Of a stretch of 64,000 nt of DNA, positions 22,055 to 33,337 are shown in pieces. Each line of letters starts with the position of its first letter. Position 1 is the stretch's first letter. The stretch is from Ariolimax columbianus. Its lineage: Eukaryota; Mollusca; Gastropoda; Stylommatophora; Arionidae. The notes below the pieces were generated by a model. It was not told the DNA's origin. It did not search any database and saw only the letters and a list, made by a program, of their open reading frames with translations. The stretch covers positions 61,175,512 through 61,239,511 of the forward strand of contig JAVGWX010000009.1 of NCBI GenBank assembly GCA_036924085.1, given 5' to 3'. Both the position numbers and the translations under genes were made by a program.

Positions 22055-22515
22055 TAGCATAGTTCTTTCGTGGACCGGAATGACAAGCATCCACACAACT
22101 CTGTGCAAATCGCAGCTGAGATGGACTGGCCATGTTGTCCGCATATCAGATGAGCGGCTTCCAAAGAAAATATTCTATGACGATCTTGAGTCAGGCAAGC
22201 AAGCCAGATAAAACGTTACAAAAACACCCTAAAAGCCTCACAGAAGAACTGCGACATTAACACTGATGTTTGGGAGAGCATTGCTGATGATCGCTCTGCT
22301 GGCGTAGTAATATCTCTTCTGACACGACACATATGGAGCAGACAAGAATCAAGAAAGCTGCATGGCGAAGAGCGACATGAAAGGCAAGAGACGAGTTGCT
22401 TCCGTCTGACATCCACACAGTATTTCTCTGCCCTCATTGTGGCAGACGCTTTCCGTCCATGATTGGTTTGATCAGCCACCTACGAACCCATGCCAGGATT
22501 AACAAATGACAATGT
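22055..22515 (+). pseudogene. LINE ORF2 C-terminus with C2H2 zinc finger
   Basis: Across frameshifts: TSIHTTLCKSQLRWTGHVVR, DERLPKKIFYDDLESGK, RYKNTLKASQKNCDINTDVW, then CPHCGRRFPSMIGLISHLRT followed by H. The last is a C-x2-C-x12-H-x3-H finger. This arrangement is the C-terminal tail of a widespread LINE family (LRW-GHV-RM-D-RLPK...RYKD-LK...W...). RT is missing. Confidence 0.8.
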
Positions 22516-23840
22516 GGTCATCTTCGGAAACAATGGACAAACAACAGCCATCTTGTAGCATTCTAGACCTTGCTTATGAGAACAAATAACAGCCATTGCA
22601 CAAGAGTATCATCCCCACCGCAGACCTTTCACTGAACGAGACGTTCCATCAAAGAATAACATAACTGAAGACAAACAGATGCCCAAAACCACTGGTCGCA
22701 CGATTGAAGAATCAATCTTTCTCAAGGCCACCAGGCACAGAAGACAGAAAAAAAACACATTTTAATTAAACAGAATCAGTCCCCTATCAAGACCAAACTT
22801 AGAAAATAAGAAAGAAAAAAATATTCCTAGACAAAAAAGATTGGCTGAAAGCAATGTGTCGCACTAAGAAGGTCAAATTGTCATCCAAGTTTCAAGAAAA
22901 TAAACCGTAAAATAAATTAATAACAAATAATAAGACACCTGTTTTGTTTGGCATCTTTCCTCATTCACTTCTTCCTTCATCTTCTTTCTCCTACCACCTC
23001 TGCCGTATGAAACCATTCATTATCTGCGCCCTGTTGACACATTCTCTGCAATCTATACTCTTCATCCAGATGAAGCCCTCTTCGAACCCCAGCAGTTATC
23101 TCCAATGACACTTGTAAACCTGCCCGCCATCTTCCTATATTCCCGCGGTGTCTTGTTTCAATTTTTTAGTGTCTGCTTTTGTGACTATGTGTCGTTCTCC
23201 TCTAACGGGCTCTCACGCACATCACCATCACCTCTTTAATTTCCCCATGTTGAGAATCATTTTTCTTTCTCTTTTACAATAAACAGGCAAGATTTTTCTA
23301 CCACATCCAATCCTTCTCGATTTTGATGTCTTCCCGGCCATGTTTCATTACCCCTGAGTTGAGTCATTTTCAAGCTCTTCTCTTGCGATTAGTGCCAAGA
23401 TTTCGCTATTTTTGCCATATCAGAAGGACGAGGTGTCCGCCCGTAATAAAACACTAAAAGTTCACGGAAAGCCTAAGGAGCGTTCTTAAAGAAGTGATGA
23501 TCTGAATCACTCTTGTTGCTTTTCGTTCGATAAATTTTTTTTGTTGCTCCATTACACGCATTTCACTCACCGTTTCTTAATTCTCAAACGCACCTCGCGT
23601 TCTGCTCACAAATGTTGCTGCTCTCTGGCAGACATACATAGTACACCATTTTGTGAAATTACATGATGTTGGTGAATTACGTCTACCGCTCGTTTATATA
23701 TTCACTAACTTATATACTTAGTGCACATACACACATACATCTTGATCACTCCCTAACTCACTGACATTATAACTTACTCTGCTGCACACTTTCTCACACT
23801 CATTCATTTACACACTCACCTGCCAGCTGATTCACTCAAT
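22516..23840. other. No recognisable gene, 1.3 kb
   Basis: AT-rich, with C/T-rich patches at 22960-23000 and 23230-23280. No long open frame and no repeat family seen. Confidence 0.5.
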
Positions 23841-23844
23841 TAGT

Positions 23845-25920
23845 CCACTGTCCCACTCACTGTCCCACTCACTCACTGTCCCACTCACTCACTGTCCCAC
23901 TCACTAAATCCCCTTCCCACTCAATCACCGCCTCACTAACTCCCTTTTCTACTCACTCACTGTCCCACTCACTAGGTTCACTACTCACTCACTGTCCCAC
24001 TCACTAGGTTCACTTTCCACTCACTACGTCCACTTCCCACTCACACACCGTCCCACTCACACACCGTCCCACTCACTCACTGTCGCATTCACTAGGTCCA
24101 CTTCCCACTCACTCACTGTCCCACTCACTCACTGTCCCACTCACTCACTGTCCCACTCACTCGCTGTCTCACTCACTCGCTGTCTCACTCACTCGCTGTC
24201 TCACTCACTCGCTGTCCCACTCACTCGCTGTCTCACTCACTCGCTGTCTCACTCACTCGCTGTCTCACTCACTCGCTGTCTCACTCACTCGCTGTCTCAC
24301 TGACTCGCTGTCCCACTCACTCGCTGTCCCACTCACTCGCTGTCCCACTCACTCGCTGTCTCACTCACTCGCTGTCTCACTCACTCGCTGTCTCACTGAC
24401 TCGCTGTCCCACTCACTCGCTGTCCCACTCACTCGCTGTCCCACTCACTCGCTGTCCCACTCACTCGCTGTCCCACTCACTCGCTGTTCCACTCACTGTA
24501 ACACTCACTAGGTCCACTTCCCACTCACTCACTGTCACACTCATTAGGTCCACTTCCCACTCACTCGCTGTCCCACTCACGCACTGTACCACTCACTCAC
24601 TGTCCAACTCATAAAGTCCACTTCCCATTCATTCACCGTCCCACTCACTCACCGTCCCATTCACTCACTGTCACATTCACTCACTGTCCCACTCACTCGC
24701 TGTCCCACTCACTAGGTCCACTTCCCACTCACTCGCTGTCCCACTCACTAGGTCCACTTCCCACTCACTTATTGTCCCACTCACTAAGTCCACTTCCCAC
24801 TCACTAAGTCCACTTCCCACTCACTCGCTGTCCCACTCACTAGGTCCACTTCCCACTCACTTATTGTCCCACTCACTAAGTCCACTTCCCACTCACTAAG
24901 TCCACTTCCCACTCACTCGCTGTCCCACTCACTAGGTCCACTTCCCACTCACTTACTGTCCCACTCACTAAGTCCACTTCCCACTCACTCACTATCCCAC
25001 TCACTCATTGTCCCACTCACTTAGTCCGCTTCCCACTCACTAAGTCCACTTCCCACTAACTCACCGTCCCACTCACTCACCGTCCCACTGACTCACCATC
25101 CATCTCACTTACTGTAGTATGCACTAGGTCCACTTCCCACTCACTCGTTATCACACTCACTAGAACCACTTCCCACCCACTCACCGTCCCACTCACTCAC
25201 CGTCCCACTGACTCACCATCCATCTCACTTACTGTAGTATGCACTAGGTCCACTTCCCACTCACTCGTTATCACACTCACCAGAACCACTTCCCACTCAC
25301 TCACCGTCCCACTGACTCACCGTCCCACTGACTCACCATCCATCTCACTTACTGTAGCATGCACTATGTCCACTTCCCACTCACTCGTTATCACACTCAC
25401 TAGAACCACTTCCCACCCACTCACCGTCCCACTGACTCACCGTCCCACTGACTCACCATCCATCTCACTTACTGTAGTATGCACTAGGTCCACTTCCCAC
25501 TCACTCGTTATCACACTCACTAGAACCACTTCCCACCCACTCACCGTCCCACTCACTCACCGTCCCACTGACTCACCATCCATCTCACTTACTGTAGTAT
25601 GCACTAGGTCCACTTCCCACTCACTCGTTATCACACTCACCAGAACCACTTCCCACTCACTCACCGTCCCACTGACTCACCGTCCCACTGACTCACCATC
25701 CATCTCACTTACTGTAGCATGCACTATGTCCACTTCCCACTCACTCGTTATCACACTCACTAGAACCACTTCCCACTCACTCACCATCCCACTCACTAGG
25801 TCTCCTTCCCACTCACTCACTGTCCAATTCATGTAGCCCACATCCCACTCACTCACTGTCCAATTCATGTAGCCCACATCCCACTCACTCACTGTCCCAA
25901 TCACTAAGCCCACTTCCCAC
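23845..25920. repeat. 2-kb minisatellite with higher-order structure
   Basis: Built from CCACTCACTCACTGT-like words. At 24130-24490 it is a simple CCCACTCACTCGCTGT (16-bp) array. At 24700-24980 a 92-bp composite recurs. At 25121-25840 a 120-bp unit starts at 25121, 25241, 25361, 25481, 25601 and 25721, with variants in the order ABCABC, giving a 360-bp higher-order period. Open frames here are artefacts. Confidence 0.95.
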
Positions 25921-25924
25921 TTCC

Positions 25925-26165
25925 CACGATGAAGTCTGTAGTCTTTACCAGGTCGGATTGGCTGCCCCACAGCTTTTGTCTCAGCTCCGCACCCTCTGGC
26001 TAGGTCTGGCATCTCATTTCCCTATAGATTGGGCATTCTTGTAGAATATGCTCAGGGTTCTGGCATCCTGTTCCGCATGGGCACTCATCGGTGTGTGAGA
26101 TCTTCAGTCGGTATAGATGTTCTGTAGTCTGCAGTGTCCAGTTTTCAGGCGAAATAAGGTAGTTT
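25925..26165 (-). pseudogene. RNase H LINE C-terminal tail, second family
   Basis: The minus strand reads LFRLKTGHCRLQN, then TDECPCGTG, then PEHILQECPIYREMR and AELRQKLWG with frameshifts. This is the CxC...H...C zinc tail after RNase H, but clearly diverged from copies A-C. Confidence 0.75.
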
Positions 26166-26610
26166 GTTGATTTCCTTTGAGATAGTGAATTGGGTCTGGT
26201 GTACTGCTTACCGCTAATCTACACCCCTTCGTGCCTGGTATACACACCATCCGCCTTCTAAAGAGAACGACACAAACTGAACCTTATAAGCAAAATATTC
26301 CATTATCATTGCCAAGAACACTATAAGTTAAGAAACACCGTTATCTAGCTTTTGTTCATCTAAAATGTCGCATATTCGTATTTTCGGAGAATATCAATAT
26401 TTCAGGTTGAGTAATCGTTTGAAAAGCACACCAGGATGTCTCTTGTGGAGGTATCTTTCTTAATCTAAAAAACAGGACACATCAATGGCACCTGGAACGT
26501 TTTCAAGAAAGTTGCAAGTAGAGACTGAGGTCTTGAAAACTGCAGCAGAAGTTCTAATGACATGAAAACATAGAGAGACAAATGGTTAAAAAAAGGTTCA
26601 AGGCGAGATC
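26166..26610. other. No recognisable feature
   Basis: No similarity seen. Confidence 0.45.
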
Positions 26611-26755
26611 TCGACTTCATAGCCGTGGGTTTTCCCAAATTGCTCGGTCTCTCTCCACAGAAGGATAACCCGCCTACTGAGAGCGTCGCCGTGGGTCTCC
26701 TCCATACGGCTAAGTCTCTCTCCACAGAACGGTAACCCGTCTACCGAGAGCGTCT
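26611..26755. repeat. Two-unit diverged duplication, about 66 bp each
   Basis: Both units share GCCGTGGGT, GTCTCTCTCCACAGAA, GGTAACCCG-CTAC (first unit GATAACCCG) and GAGAGCGTC. Confidence 0.75.
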
Positions 26756-26829
26756 CACAAAGCACGAACTCCGTAGCTCCAGCGATGAAAAAATTGTGAT
26801 AAAGTCGATTTCATCTCATTTGCAATATT

Positions 26830-27235
26830 ATTGAGAATGAAGAGAATGATGGATTGTCAAGAGAAGGTGGAAAACTACCTCAGCTTGATATAGGTACAAC
26901 TTACGAAGAGGCCAAGAGGTTTACCAGGTCATATAGGAAGCAGAACACTAGGACAACAGCCATTGACGTATATTACCAGCTCAACAGAGGTGTACAGGTG
27001 GTAATCTGTTGACGCCACACAGACCACAGTGGAGTAAGATACTCTCTGTTCAACAAACTAAGACATATCGATGAACTGCGACACTGATAAAATGACTGCT
27101 GGGGATCTGCTACAAAGGTGTCCAACATGCGAGGGACAAAATAAAGCACACGTGGCCACCGTCAATGCTATTTCTCAACAAACCCTAAAGAGATACCGTC
27201 TATTAGGCTACTCACTGCTTTCTTTAGATATGTTC
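26830..27235 (+). pseudogene. RNase H LINE C-terminal remnant, diverged
   Basis: Reads TTYEEAKRFTRSYRKQNTRT, VYYQLNRGVQVVI, SGVRYSLFNKLRHID and KMTAGDLLQRCPTCEGQ, co-linear with SVTYKESKRLI...YYQLNRREQIVVFRLRT...KMTAEHLLQNCPTYE of copies A-C but with substitutions and an internal stop. An older relative. Confidence 0.75.
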
Positions 27236-27279
27236 AAGTTGACACTTGGAAGTATATATATCTTTGTCATTCCCTTTCT

Positions 27280-27392
27280 TCTTCTTCTTCGGTCCCGAAA
27301 AGAGCGTCGTGGTATTGTATCGTAGTTTACAGTGCAATATCTGGGCCTTTTCAGTCCGACACACCCAGTTTTAGCAGGACATTTTTGGAACC
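27280..27392 (-). mobile_element. SINE-A 3' fragment with GAA tail
   Basis: TTCTTCTTCTTC at the left, then CGTAGTTTACAGTGCAATATC and TTTTCAGTCCGACACACCCA, follow the antisense SINE-A 3' order. Confidence 0.6.

Positions 27393-27394
<2 letters not shown>

Positions 27395-27463
<69 letters not shown>
27395..27463. repeat. (TA)n microsatellite
   Basis: About 34 uninterrupted TA units between a SINE-A fragment and a SINE-D copy. Confidence 0.97.
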
Positions 27464-27467
<4 letters not shown>

Positions 27468-27725
27468 AAAGTAAAGTAAAATAACCCATAGCACTACTGC
27501 CATAGGGGTGTGAGGTATTAGCGATCTCACATTTCAAAGGCTCTGCTATATGAGTTCGGGAGCCGCTTTTACTTCCCTGACTGAACTGGTACACATTTAA
27601 GGCTGGTTCGACCCGGGGCCGTTGCGGTCTGAAAAAACACTTCCGCCTCAACTGGGGGATGAACCCAGGGCCACTCAGATGCAAAGCCAGCACGCTAGCC
27701 ACTGAGCTTCGCGACTCCCTTCATG
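27464..27725 (-). mobile_element. SINE-D copy 2, tRNA-derived
   Basis: On the minus strand it starts with AGCTCAGTGGCTAGCGTG (A-box region), then B box CTGGGTTCATCCCCC, CGCAACGGCCCCGGGTCGAA and a TTTACTTTACTTTAC tail. Co-linear with 18803-19085. Confidence 0.8.
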
Positions 27726-28528
27726 AAGATATTTTCATTGATGAATCGACTGATTATATATATATCTGCTGTTTCTCTTCCAGTCACTCTCTAAATAAAC
27801 TCCTTTATATCTCCTCTCCATCGTTTTCTAGCTCTATCTTACATCTCCCTCTAAATCTTCATCTTCCTCGTACTAAATGTATATCTTTCTCGCATCTATT
27901 TTTCTGTCCATCACTCTCATTTACTCTCCCACTCTCTCTGTCACTCTGCCCTGCTCTCTCTAACAGATATCTCTTCTTCAGGGCAGCTGAATCATTTCTT
28001 GCCTCGCTGAGCATGAGCTACTTAAGAAACGTGCTCTCTTCACAGTGCCTGTTTAGCCAAGGTCAACCTGTTACGTGCTCAGCTGTTTTCTCCCCGGAGT
28101 CTCCACTTGGCCTCGGTATTTGATTAGCTTGTCTCTTCACTCGGAAACGATGATTTAACGCCACTGGCGGGGAGGGAAATTCACTTATGATTAAATGAGA
28201 ATAGGCCCACTGCCATGCTGCGGGCATTTAATAAATGACGAGTATCAATGTGGTCTAACGCTAAACACACAAAAATACTTGGTGGGTGAAGAACAGCCTT
28301 CTGAGTTTTAAATCAAATTCTAGATACAATATTGCTCAATTGATTATGGAATAAAAGTGACATTCGTTTAAATTGGAATCGGCCGAAGAAGGGAAGATAT
28401 CCATGAAGAGGATGATCATGATATAATCTCTTTAGCTGTAGGCTAGTAGCTCTTAATATACAAATGTCTCCGTACAATAGCGCATGTTCATCCTCGGTTG
28501 GAGGTCGTCCTGAAAAGGACGTTCGTGT
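27726..28528. other. No supported gene; CT-rich part
   Basis: 27775-27970 is CT-rich. A good-looking acceptor (CTCTCTCTAACAG, then TCTCTTCTTCAG) is followed by about 50 open codons with no recognisable domain. Confidence 0.4.
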
Positions 28529-28873
28529 CTTCTTCTTCTTCTTCATTCTCAATCTCCCGCCATCAAGCCGCCAGAAGGGCTTTGTAAGTACAAGAATATA
28601 GTTCGGGGGACGGAATGCGTTGTGTCGCTAGTTTACAATTTGGCTGCGATATTTGCACCTTTCGTTCGGACACAGGCAATTTTGAGCACCTGGTTAGCAT
28701 TCGCTCTTCAATCCCCTCTCCTTAGCCAGTCTGCTCTGTTGCATTGTGTTATCCAGGATCACCGCGTGGAGGTGTAGAAGAGTCTTGGCAGCTATGGTTC
28801 GCTGGCCCAAAAGCTAGCAGTCAGCTATGGGTCGCTAACCACCGCAGTTCATGCACTGCCGAGCATCTTGATC
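28529..28873 (-). mobile_element. SINE-A copy 4 with (GAA)n tail
   Basis: Complete antisense member. (TTC)n at 28529-28545, the GGCTGCGATATTTGCACC block, GATCACCGCGTGGAGGTGTA, and a head ending GCATCTTGATC. Confidence 0.85.
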
Positions 28874-28879
28874 GAACGT

Positions 28880-29024
28880 TTGTGTTACGTTGGGTCCTAG
28901 TTTACAGAAAGGCTGCGATATGAACCGTTTGGTTGGATTTATCCAGTTTCAATACGACATTTTTAGGATCAAGTTTGTCATCCCTCTCCGATCCTCATTC
29001 TCTCAGCCAGAGTGAAGTCTGTTT
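28880..29024 (-). mobile_element. SINE-A, 3' half of an interrupted copy
   Basis: CCTAGTTTACAGAAAGGCTG, CGATATGAACC, TTTATCCAGTTTCAA and TCTCTCAGCCAGAGTGAAG match the family. The other half resumes at 29806 beyond a minisatellite. Confidence 0.65.
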
Positions 29025-29805
29025 ACAGTGCCACAAATAGATTGGTTTCTAGTGCCACCACTTGATCGGTTTCCAGTGCCACCAATTGATCTGGTAACAG
29101 TGCCATCAATTGATCTGTTTCCAGTGCCACCAATAGATCGGTTTACAGTGCCACCAATAGATCGGTTTACAGTGCCACCAATAGATCGGTTTAAAATGCT
29201 ACCAGTAGATCGATTTCCAGTGCCACCAAAATATCGGTTTACAGTGCCACCAATAGATCGGTTTACAATGCCACCAATAGATCGGTTTCCAATGCCACCA
29301 ATAGATCGGTTTACAGTGCCACCAATTGATCTGGTTACAGTGCCACCAATAGATCGGTTTCCAGTGCCACCAATAGATCGGTTTACAGTGCCACCAATAG
29401 ATCGGTTTCCAGTGCCACCAATAGATCGGTTTACAGTGTCACCAATTGATCTGGTTACAGTGCCACCAATAGATCGGTTTACAGTGTCACCAATAGATCG
29501 GTTTTCAGCGTCACCAATAGATCGGTTTACAGTGCCACCAATAGATCGGTTTCCAGTGCCACCAATAGATCGGTTTCCAGTGCCACCAATAGATCGGTTT
29601 CCAGTGCCACAAAATGATCTGTTTACAGTGTCACCAATTGATTGGCTTACAGTGCCAAAAATTTATTGGTTTACAGTGCCACTAATTGATCTGTTTACAG
29701 TGCCACAAAATGATCTGTTTCCAGTGCCATCAATGATATGTTTGCAGTGCCATCAATGATCTGTTTGCAGCGCCATCAATGATCTGTTTGCAGTGCCACC
29801 AATTG
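29025..29805. repeat. 24-bp minisatellite, about 32 copies
   Basis: Unit CCACCAATAGATCGGTTTAC plus AGTG. A multiple of three, so one + frame stays open for 243 codons as an octapeptide PPIDRFTV repeat. It lies inside a SINE-A copy whose own sequence (GTCTGTTTACAGTGCCA) looks like the founding unit. Confidence 0.93.
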
Positions 29806-29880
29806 TGGATAGATACGGGTCTTTGCCAGCTCTTATTTGCTGACCGTGATGCAAGCAGTCAGCTATGAATCCAGGTTCTA
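29806..29880 (-). mobile_element. SINE-A, 5' half of the interrupted copy
   Basis: GGTCTTTGCCAGCTCTTATT, TGCTGACCGTGATGCAAGCA and GTCAGCTATGAATCC equal the antisense SINE-A head (compare 50260-50340). Confidence 0.65.
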
Positions 29881-30039
29881 TGTCAACTTTTTCAGAGCTT
29901 CGTCCTAAAAGACATAAACAACACGCTATTATTTCCGGGTTCAGTCTCCTTGGTGGAGTCTGCCGTGATTTTTAAAGTGTTGAAAAATAAAGGAAGATTG
30001 ATATTACAATCACCGCATAGTCTGTGGGCTTTTTAAAAT

Positions 30040-30120
30040 TGTTACTACCATCCGCCACTTAACGTCATTTTAATGGAGCACAGAAGAGCAAACCTACTCA
30101 TTGTGGGCATTGAACAACAA

Positions 30121-30151
<31 letters not shown>

Positions 30152-30176
30152 ACCAACAACGACAACAACCCGCGAT
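30040..30176 (+). mobile_element. SINE-B 3' fragment with long CAA/CAG tail
   Basis: CCGCCACTTAACGTCATTTTAA, GCAAACCTACTCATTGTGGG and CATTGAACAACAACAACAAC match the end of SINE-B copy 1. Confidence 0.8.
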
Positions 30177-30189
30177 AGAAAAGAAATAG

Positions 30190-30560
30190 TTTAGTACATT
30201 CATACACAGCCAAACAAATTCTCACGGATTTACTCAGACACACACAAGCATATATTTACCCGCGCACACATACACAGACACACATTTACTTATATATTCA
30301 CACAAACACACACTTACACACTCAGATACCAAAATATGCACACAGACACACACATACATACATACACGTATCTAAACACACATAGAAACGCACGGACACA
30401 CTTAGACGCACAGACACAGACACATGCACGCAAAAGTGCGTATATACACGTACACACAACCACTCATACACATGTATCCACACGTTTTCACACATACACT
30501 CATGTATTTACACACATTACATACACGCATTCACGTACATACTCATACATACACTATACG
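30190..30560. repeat. CA-rich low-complexity region
   Basis: Interrupted ACAC/ACATACAC repeats. Confidence 0.9.
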
Positions 30561-30644
30561 TTATACAGAACGTATCAAATGTTAAGTCAGCCGTGCAATG
30601 GCTTGTTGGTCGTTCATCGTAATCTATGGGGACCACTGTGTGAG

Positions 30645-30955
30645 CCAGCATTCACTGTAAACTGTTCTCATGTCAGAATTCACTGTAAACTGTTCTCATG
30701 TCGACATTCACTGTAAACTGTTCTCATGTCAGAATTCACTGTAAACTGTTCTCATGTCAGCATTCACTGTTAACTGTTCTCATGTCAGCATTCACTGTAA
30801 ACTGTTCTCATGTCGACACTCACTGTAAACTGTTCGCATGTCAGAATTCCCTGTAAACCGTTCTCATGTCAGCATTCACTGTAAACTGTTCTCATGTCAG
30901 CATTCACTGTAAACTGTTCTCATGTCAGCATTCGCTGTTAACTGTTCGCATGAGT
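30645..30955. repeat. 28-bp minisatellite, about 11 copies
   Basis: Unit CATTCACTGTAAACTGTTCT plus CATGTCAG, with few substitutions. Confidence 0.95.
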
Positions 30956-31059
30956 TCGAATATGGCTAAATAAGCCAATCTGACACTTGAATTGTCTGTT
31001 GCACTTTGTTCAGGGAAATAAGACATCTCATTCCATCGGGGTTGAAGAAGGGTTGATGT

Positions 31060-31400
31060 GAGTTGACTTGCGAAGCGATCGTCTCTGGATGGTCTCATCT
31101 ATTCTTGATGTCCCATGTCTCTGAACTCCCTCAGCAATAGCGCTGCCACAGTCTGTGCGATTGGTGGCGATTCTTTCCCAGTCATCATGGTTAATACCGC
31201 ATTCGGCCAGTCATCTCTTAAGTGTGTCCTTGTACCTTTCTCCGCTGCCTCCCGCTTGCTCCCTTGCCATTTTTGGAGTTCACATAGAGCATCTCTTTTG
31301 GTAGACGTTGATCCAACATGCGTACACATGGCCAGCCCATCTCAGCTGTGCTGCAAATATCATGCTGTGTATACGGGAAATGCCCGATCGAGCCAACACA
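31060..31400 (-). pseudogene. LINE ORF2 C-terminal remnant
   Basis: The minus strand reads LARSGISRIHSMIFAAQLRW, AGHV, DQRLPKEMLY, RYKDTLKR, WERIATNR across two frameshifts. This is the classic tail of the same kind of LINE as at 22055 (QLRWAGHV-RM-D-RLPK...RYKD-LK). The 13-bp array begins directly at its left-hand (N-terminal) side. Confidence 0.8.
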
Positions 31401-31407
31401 TCTGTAT

Positions 31408-32072
31408 TTGGCACCATGTCCTGTCACCATGTCCTGCCACTATGTCCTGCCACCATGTCCTGCCACCATGTCCTGCCACCATGCCCACCCTGTCTCCATG
31501 TCCTGCCACCATGTCCTGCCACCATATCCTGCCACCATTTCCTGCCACCATGTCCTGCCACCATGTCCTATCACCATGTCCTGGCACCATGTCCTGCCAC
31601 CATGTCCTGGCACCATGTCATACCACCATTTCCTGCCACTATGTCCTACCACAATTTCCTGCCACCATGTCTTACCACCATGTCCTACCACCATGTCCTG
31701 TCACCATGTCCTGCCACCATGTCCTGCCACCATGTCCTGCCACCATGTCCTGCCACCATGTCCTGCCACCATGTCCTGCCACCATGTCCTACCACCATGT
31801 CCTGCCACCATGTCCTGCCACCATGTCCTGCCACCATGCCCACCCTGTCTCCATGTCCTGCCACCATGTCCTGCCACCATATCCTGCCACCATTTCCTGC
31901 CACCATGTCCTGCCACCATGTCCTATCACCATGTCCTGGCACCATGTCCTGCCACCATGTCCTGGCACCATGTCATACCACCATTTCCTGCCACTATGTC
32001 CTACCACAATTTCCTGCCACCATGTCTTACCACCATGTCCTACCACCATGTCCTGTCACCATGTCCTGTCAT
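31408..32072. repeat. 13-bp minisatellite with an internal 355-bp duplication
   Basis: Unit ACCATGTCCTGCC. A landmark variant (ATGCCCACCCTGTCTCCATG) occurs at 31481 and 31836, and more than 200 bp after each landmark are identical, so a large block was copied recently. As 13 is not a multiple of three, all frames cycle through the same 13 codons and remain open on both strands. Confidence 0.95.
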
Positions 32073-32344
32073 CTAATCATTAGCATTCTTCGCAGGCAGT
32101 GCATGAGGAAGTGGTTGCATTTCCTGGCATGACGACTTTAGACGGTCACGGTCTGAGATGCATATAATAGGGTGGGTAGAACATGACTTAGAGACGTGAC
32201 AAGTGACTAAGAATATCCCATTCAAGCTGTAAATCTTTACGGACAAGTTTCTACGTCACCTTTTTTTCTGCTAGATAGTCAGAGGTGATGGCATTCACAG
32301 ATCTATAAGAAGGCACACGGCAACAACCAATACAACAGGTAATT

Positions 32345-32600
32345 GGGGAGAAAAAGTTGGGATAGATAGTACACACTCTCAGAAAGAAGTTTGGCAGAAT
32401 AATCAGACATGCGTTAGTTTGGAGCCCACAGGGAAAAAGACCTGTTGGAAAGCAAAGAAACATCTGACAACGAAAGTCCAAGGAGAAATCTAGTTCAATC
32501 GAGGTCTAGTTGAAGGTACTCAAGACGGCACAGACAAGGAAGAGATGGGAAGTAAATGTTGCGGCCATATGCTCCAGGAGGAACAAGAAGGTTAAATGAT
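32345..32600 (+). pseudogene. LINE ORF2 C-terminal remnant
   Basis: Reads FGRIIRHALVWSPQGKRPVG, KQRNI, LKVLKTAQTRKRWEVNVAAI and CSRRNKK. This corresponds to the ALVWNPQGKR--GRPRNTWRR...A-NR-RWR--V-ALCS tail found in many invertebrate LINEs. Confidence 0.65.
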
Positions 32601-32604
32601 GATT

Positions 32605-32785
32605 ATGAACACATACATACTTATATGCATTACACATTATGCAGCATACACAGTCACATACACACACACACATTGACATACGCACACACGTTCGCACGTG
32701 TACTAATAAGCACACATACATATTCGTACACAAACACACACACACACACATTCACACACATCCATACGCATACACACACACACTC
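32605..32785. repeat. CA-rich low-complexity region
   Basis: Interrupted (CA)n/(CACATA)n. Confidence 0.9.
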
Positions 32786-33337
32786 GGGGTGAGGGACGCA
32801 GAAAAAAGGCTGATTGTCGTTGATGAAGTAGACAAGGACCAATGAGGAAAGTCATCTCGTGACTAACGACTTCAGCTTGAGATTGTCTCCCCCTCGGCAC
32901 GCTTGTCTCCCCTGTTGTCCCGAGACATCCTTTCCGGACTTCAGGTAATGAACTTGTGATCGTTACTGAGTCATTCACAATGAGGTTGACGAAATGGCTG
33001 TCCTGACATCCAGCGAGCAAGCGGGCATCTATCGTGTGTGACTACCACTTACAAGAGGAACTAAGTTATTTACCATCTTAAGACACACAACAAACTTGTG
33101 ACAGTGTACAAAATGTGCTGGTCACTCTTTTGTCTTCACAATTTTGGACAATTTCTGATTTTTTGTCTTATTACTACTACAGTAAAAAAATAGCTCACCA
33201 AACATCTTCGTTTCTAAGTAGTTGTTCAAACTGGATAATTTTGAACTTCTGCTTACATTAATTTGTTTAAATGTTAGGTATTTATAAATTTTGGAATAGT
33301 TGATACTGAGAAACTTTTAAACATACTATAGTTGCAG
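32786..33337. other. No recognisable feature
   Basis: No coding or repeat similarity seen. Confidence 0.45.

Noticed and set aside
27960..28123. Host exon after a strong polypyrimidine acceptor
   Set aside because: The acceptor looks good, but the 50 codons that follow show no domain, and the CT-rich DNA makes acceptor-like signals by chance.
31115..32132. Proteins of 250-320 residues rich in His, Pro and Cys
   Set aside because: They overlap in three frames and are products of the 13-bp repeat. The antisense is equally open.
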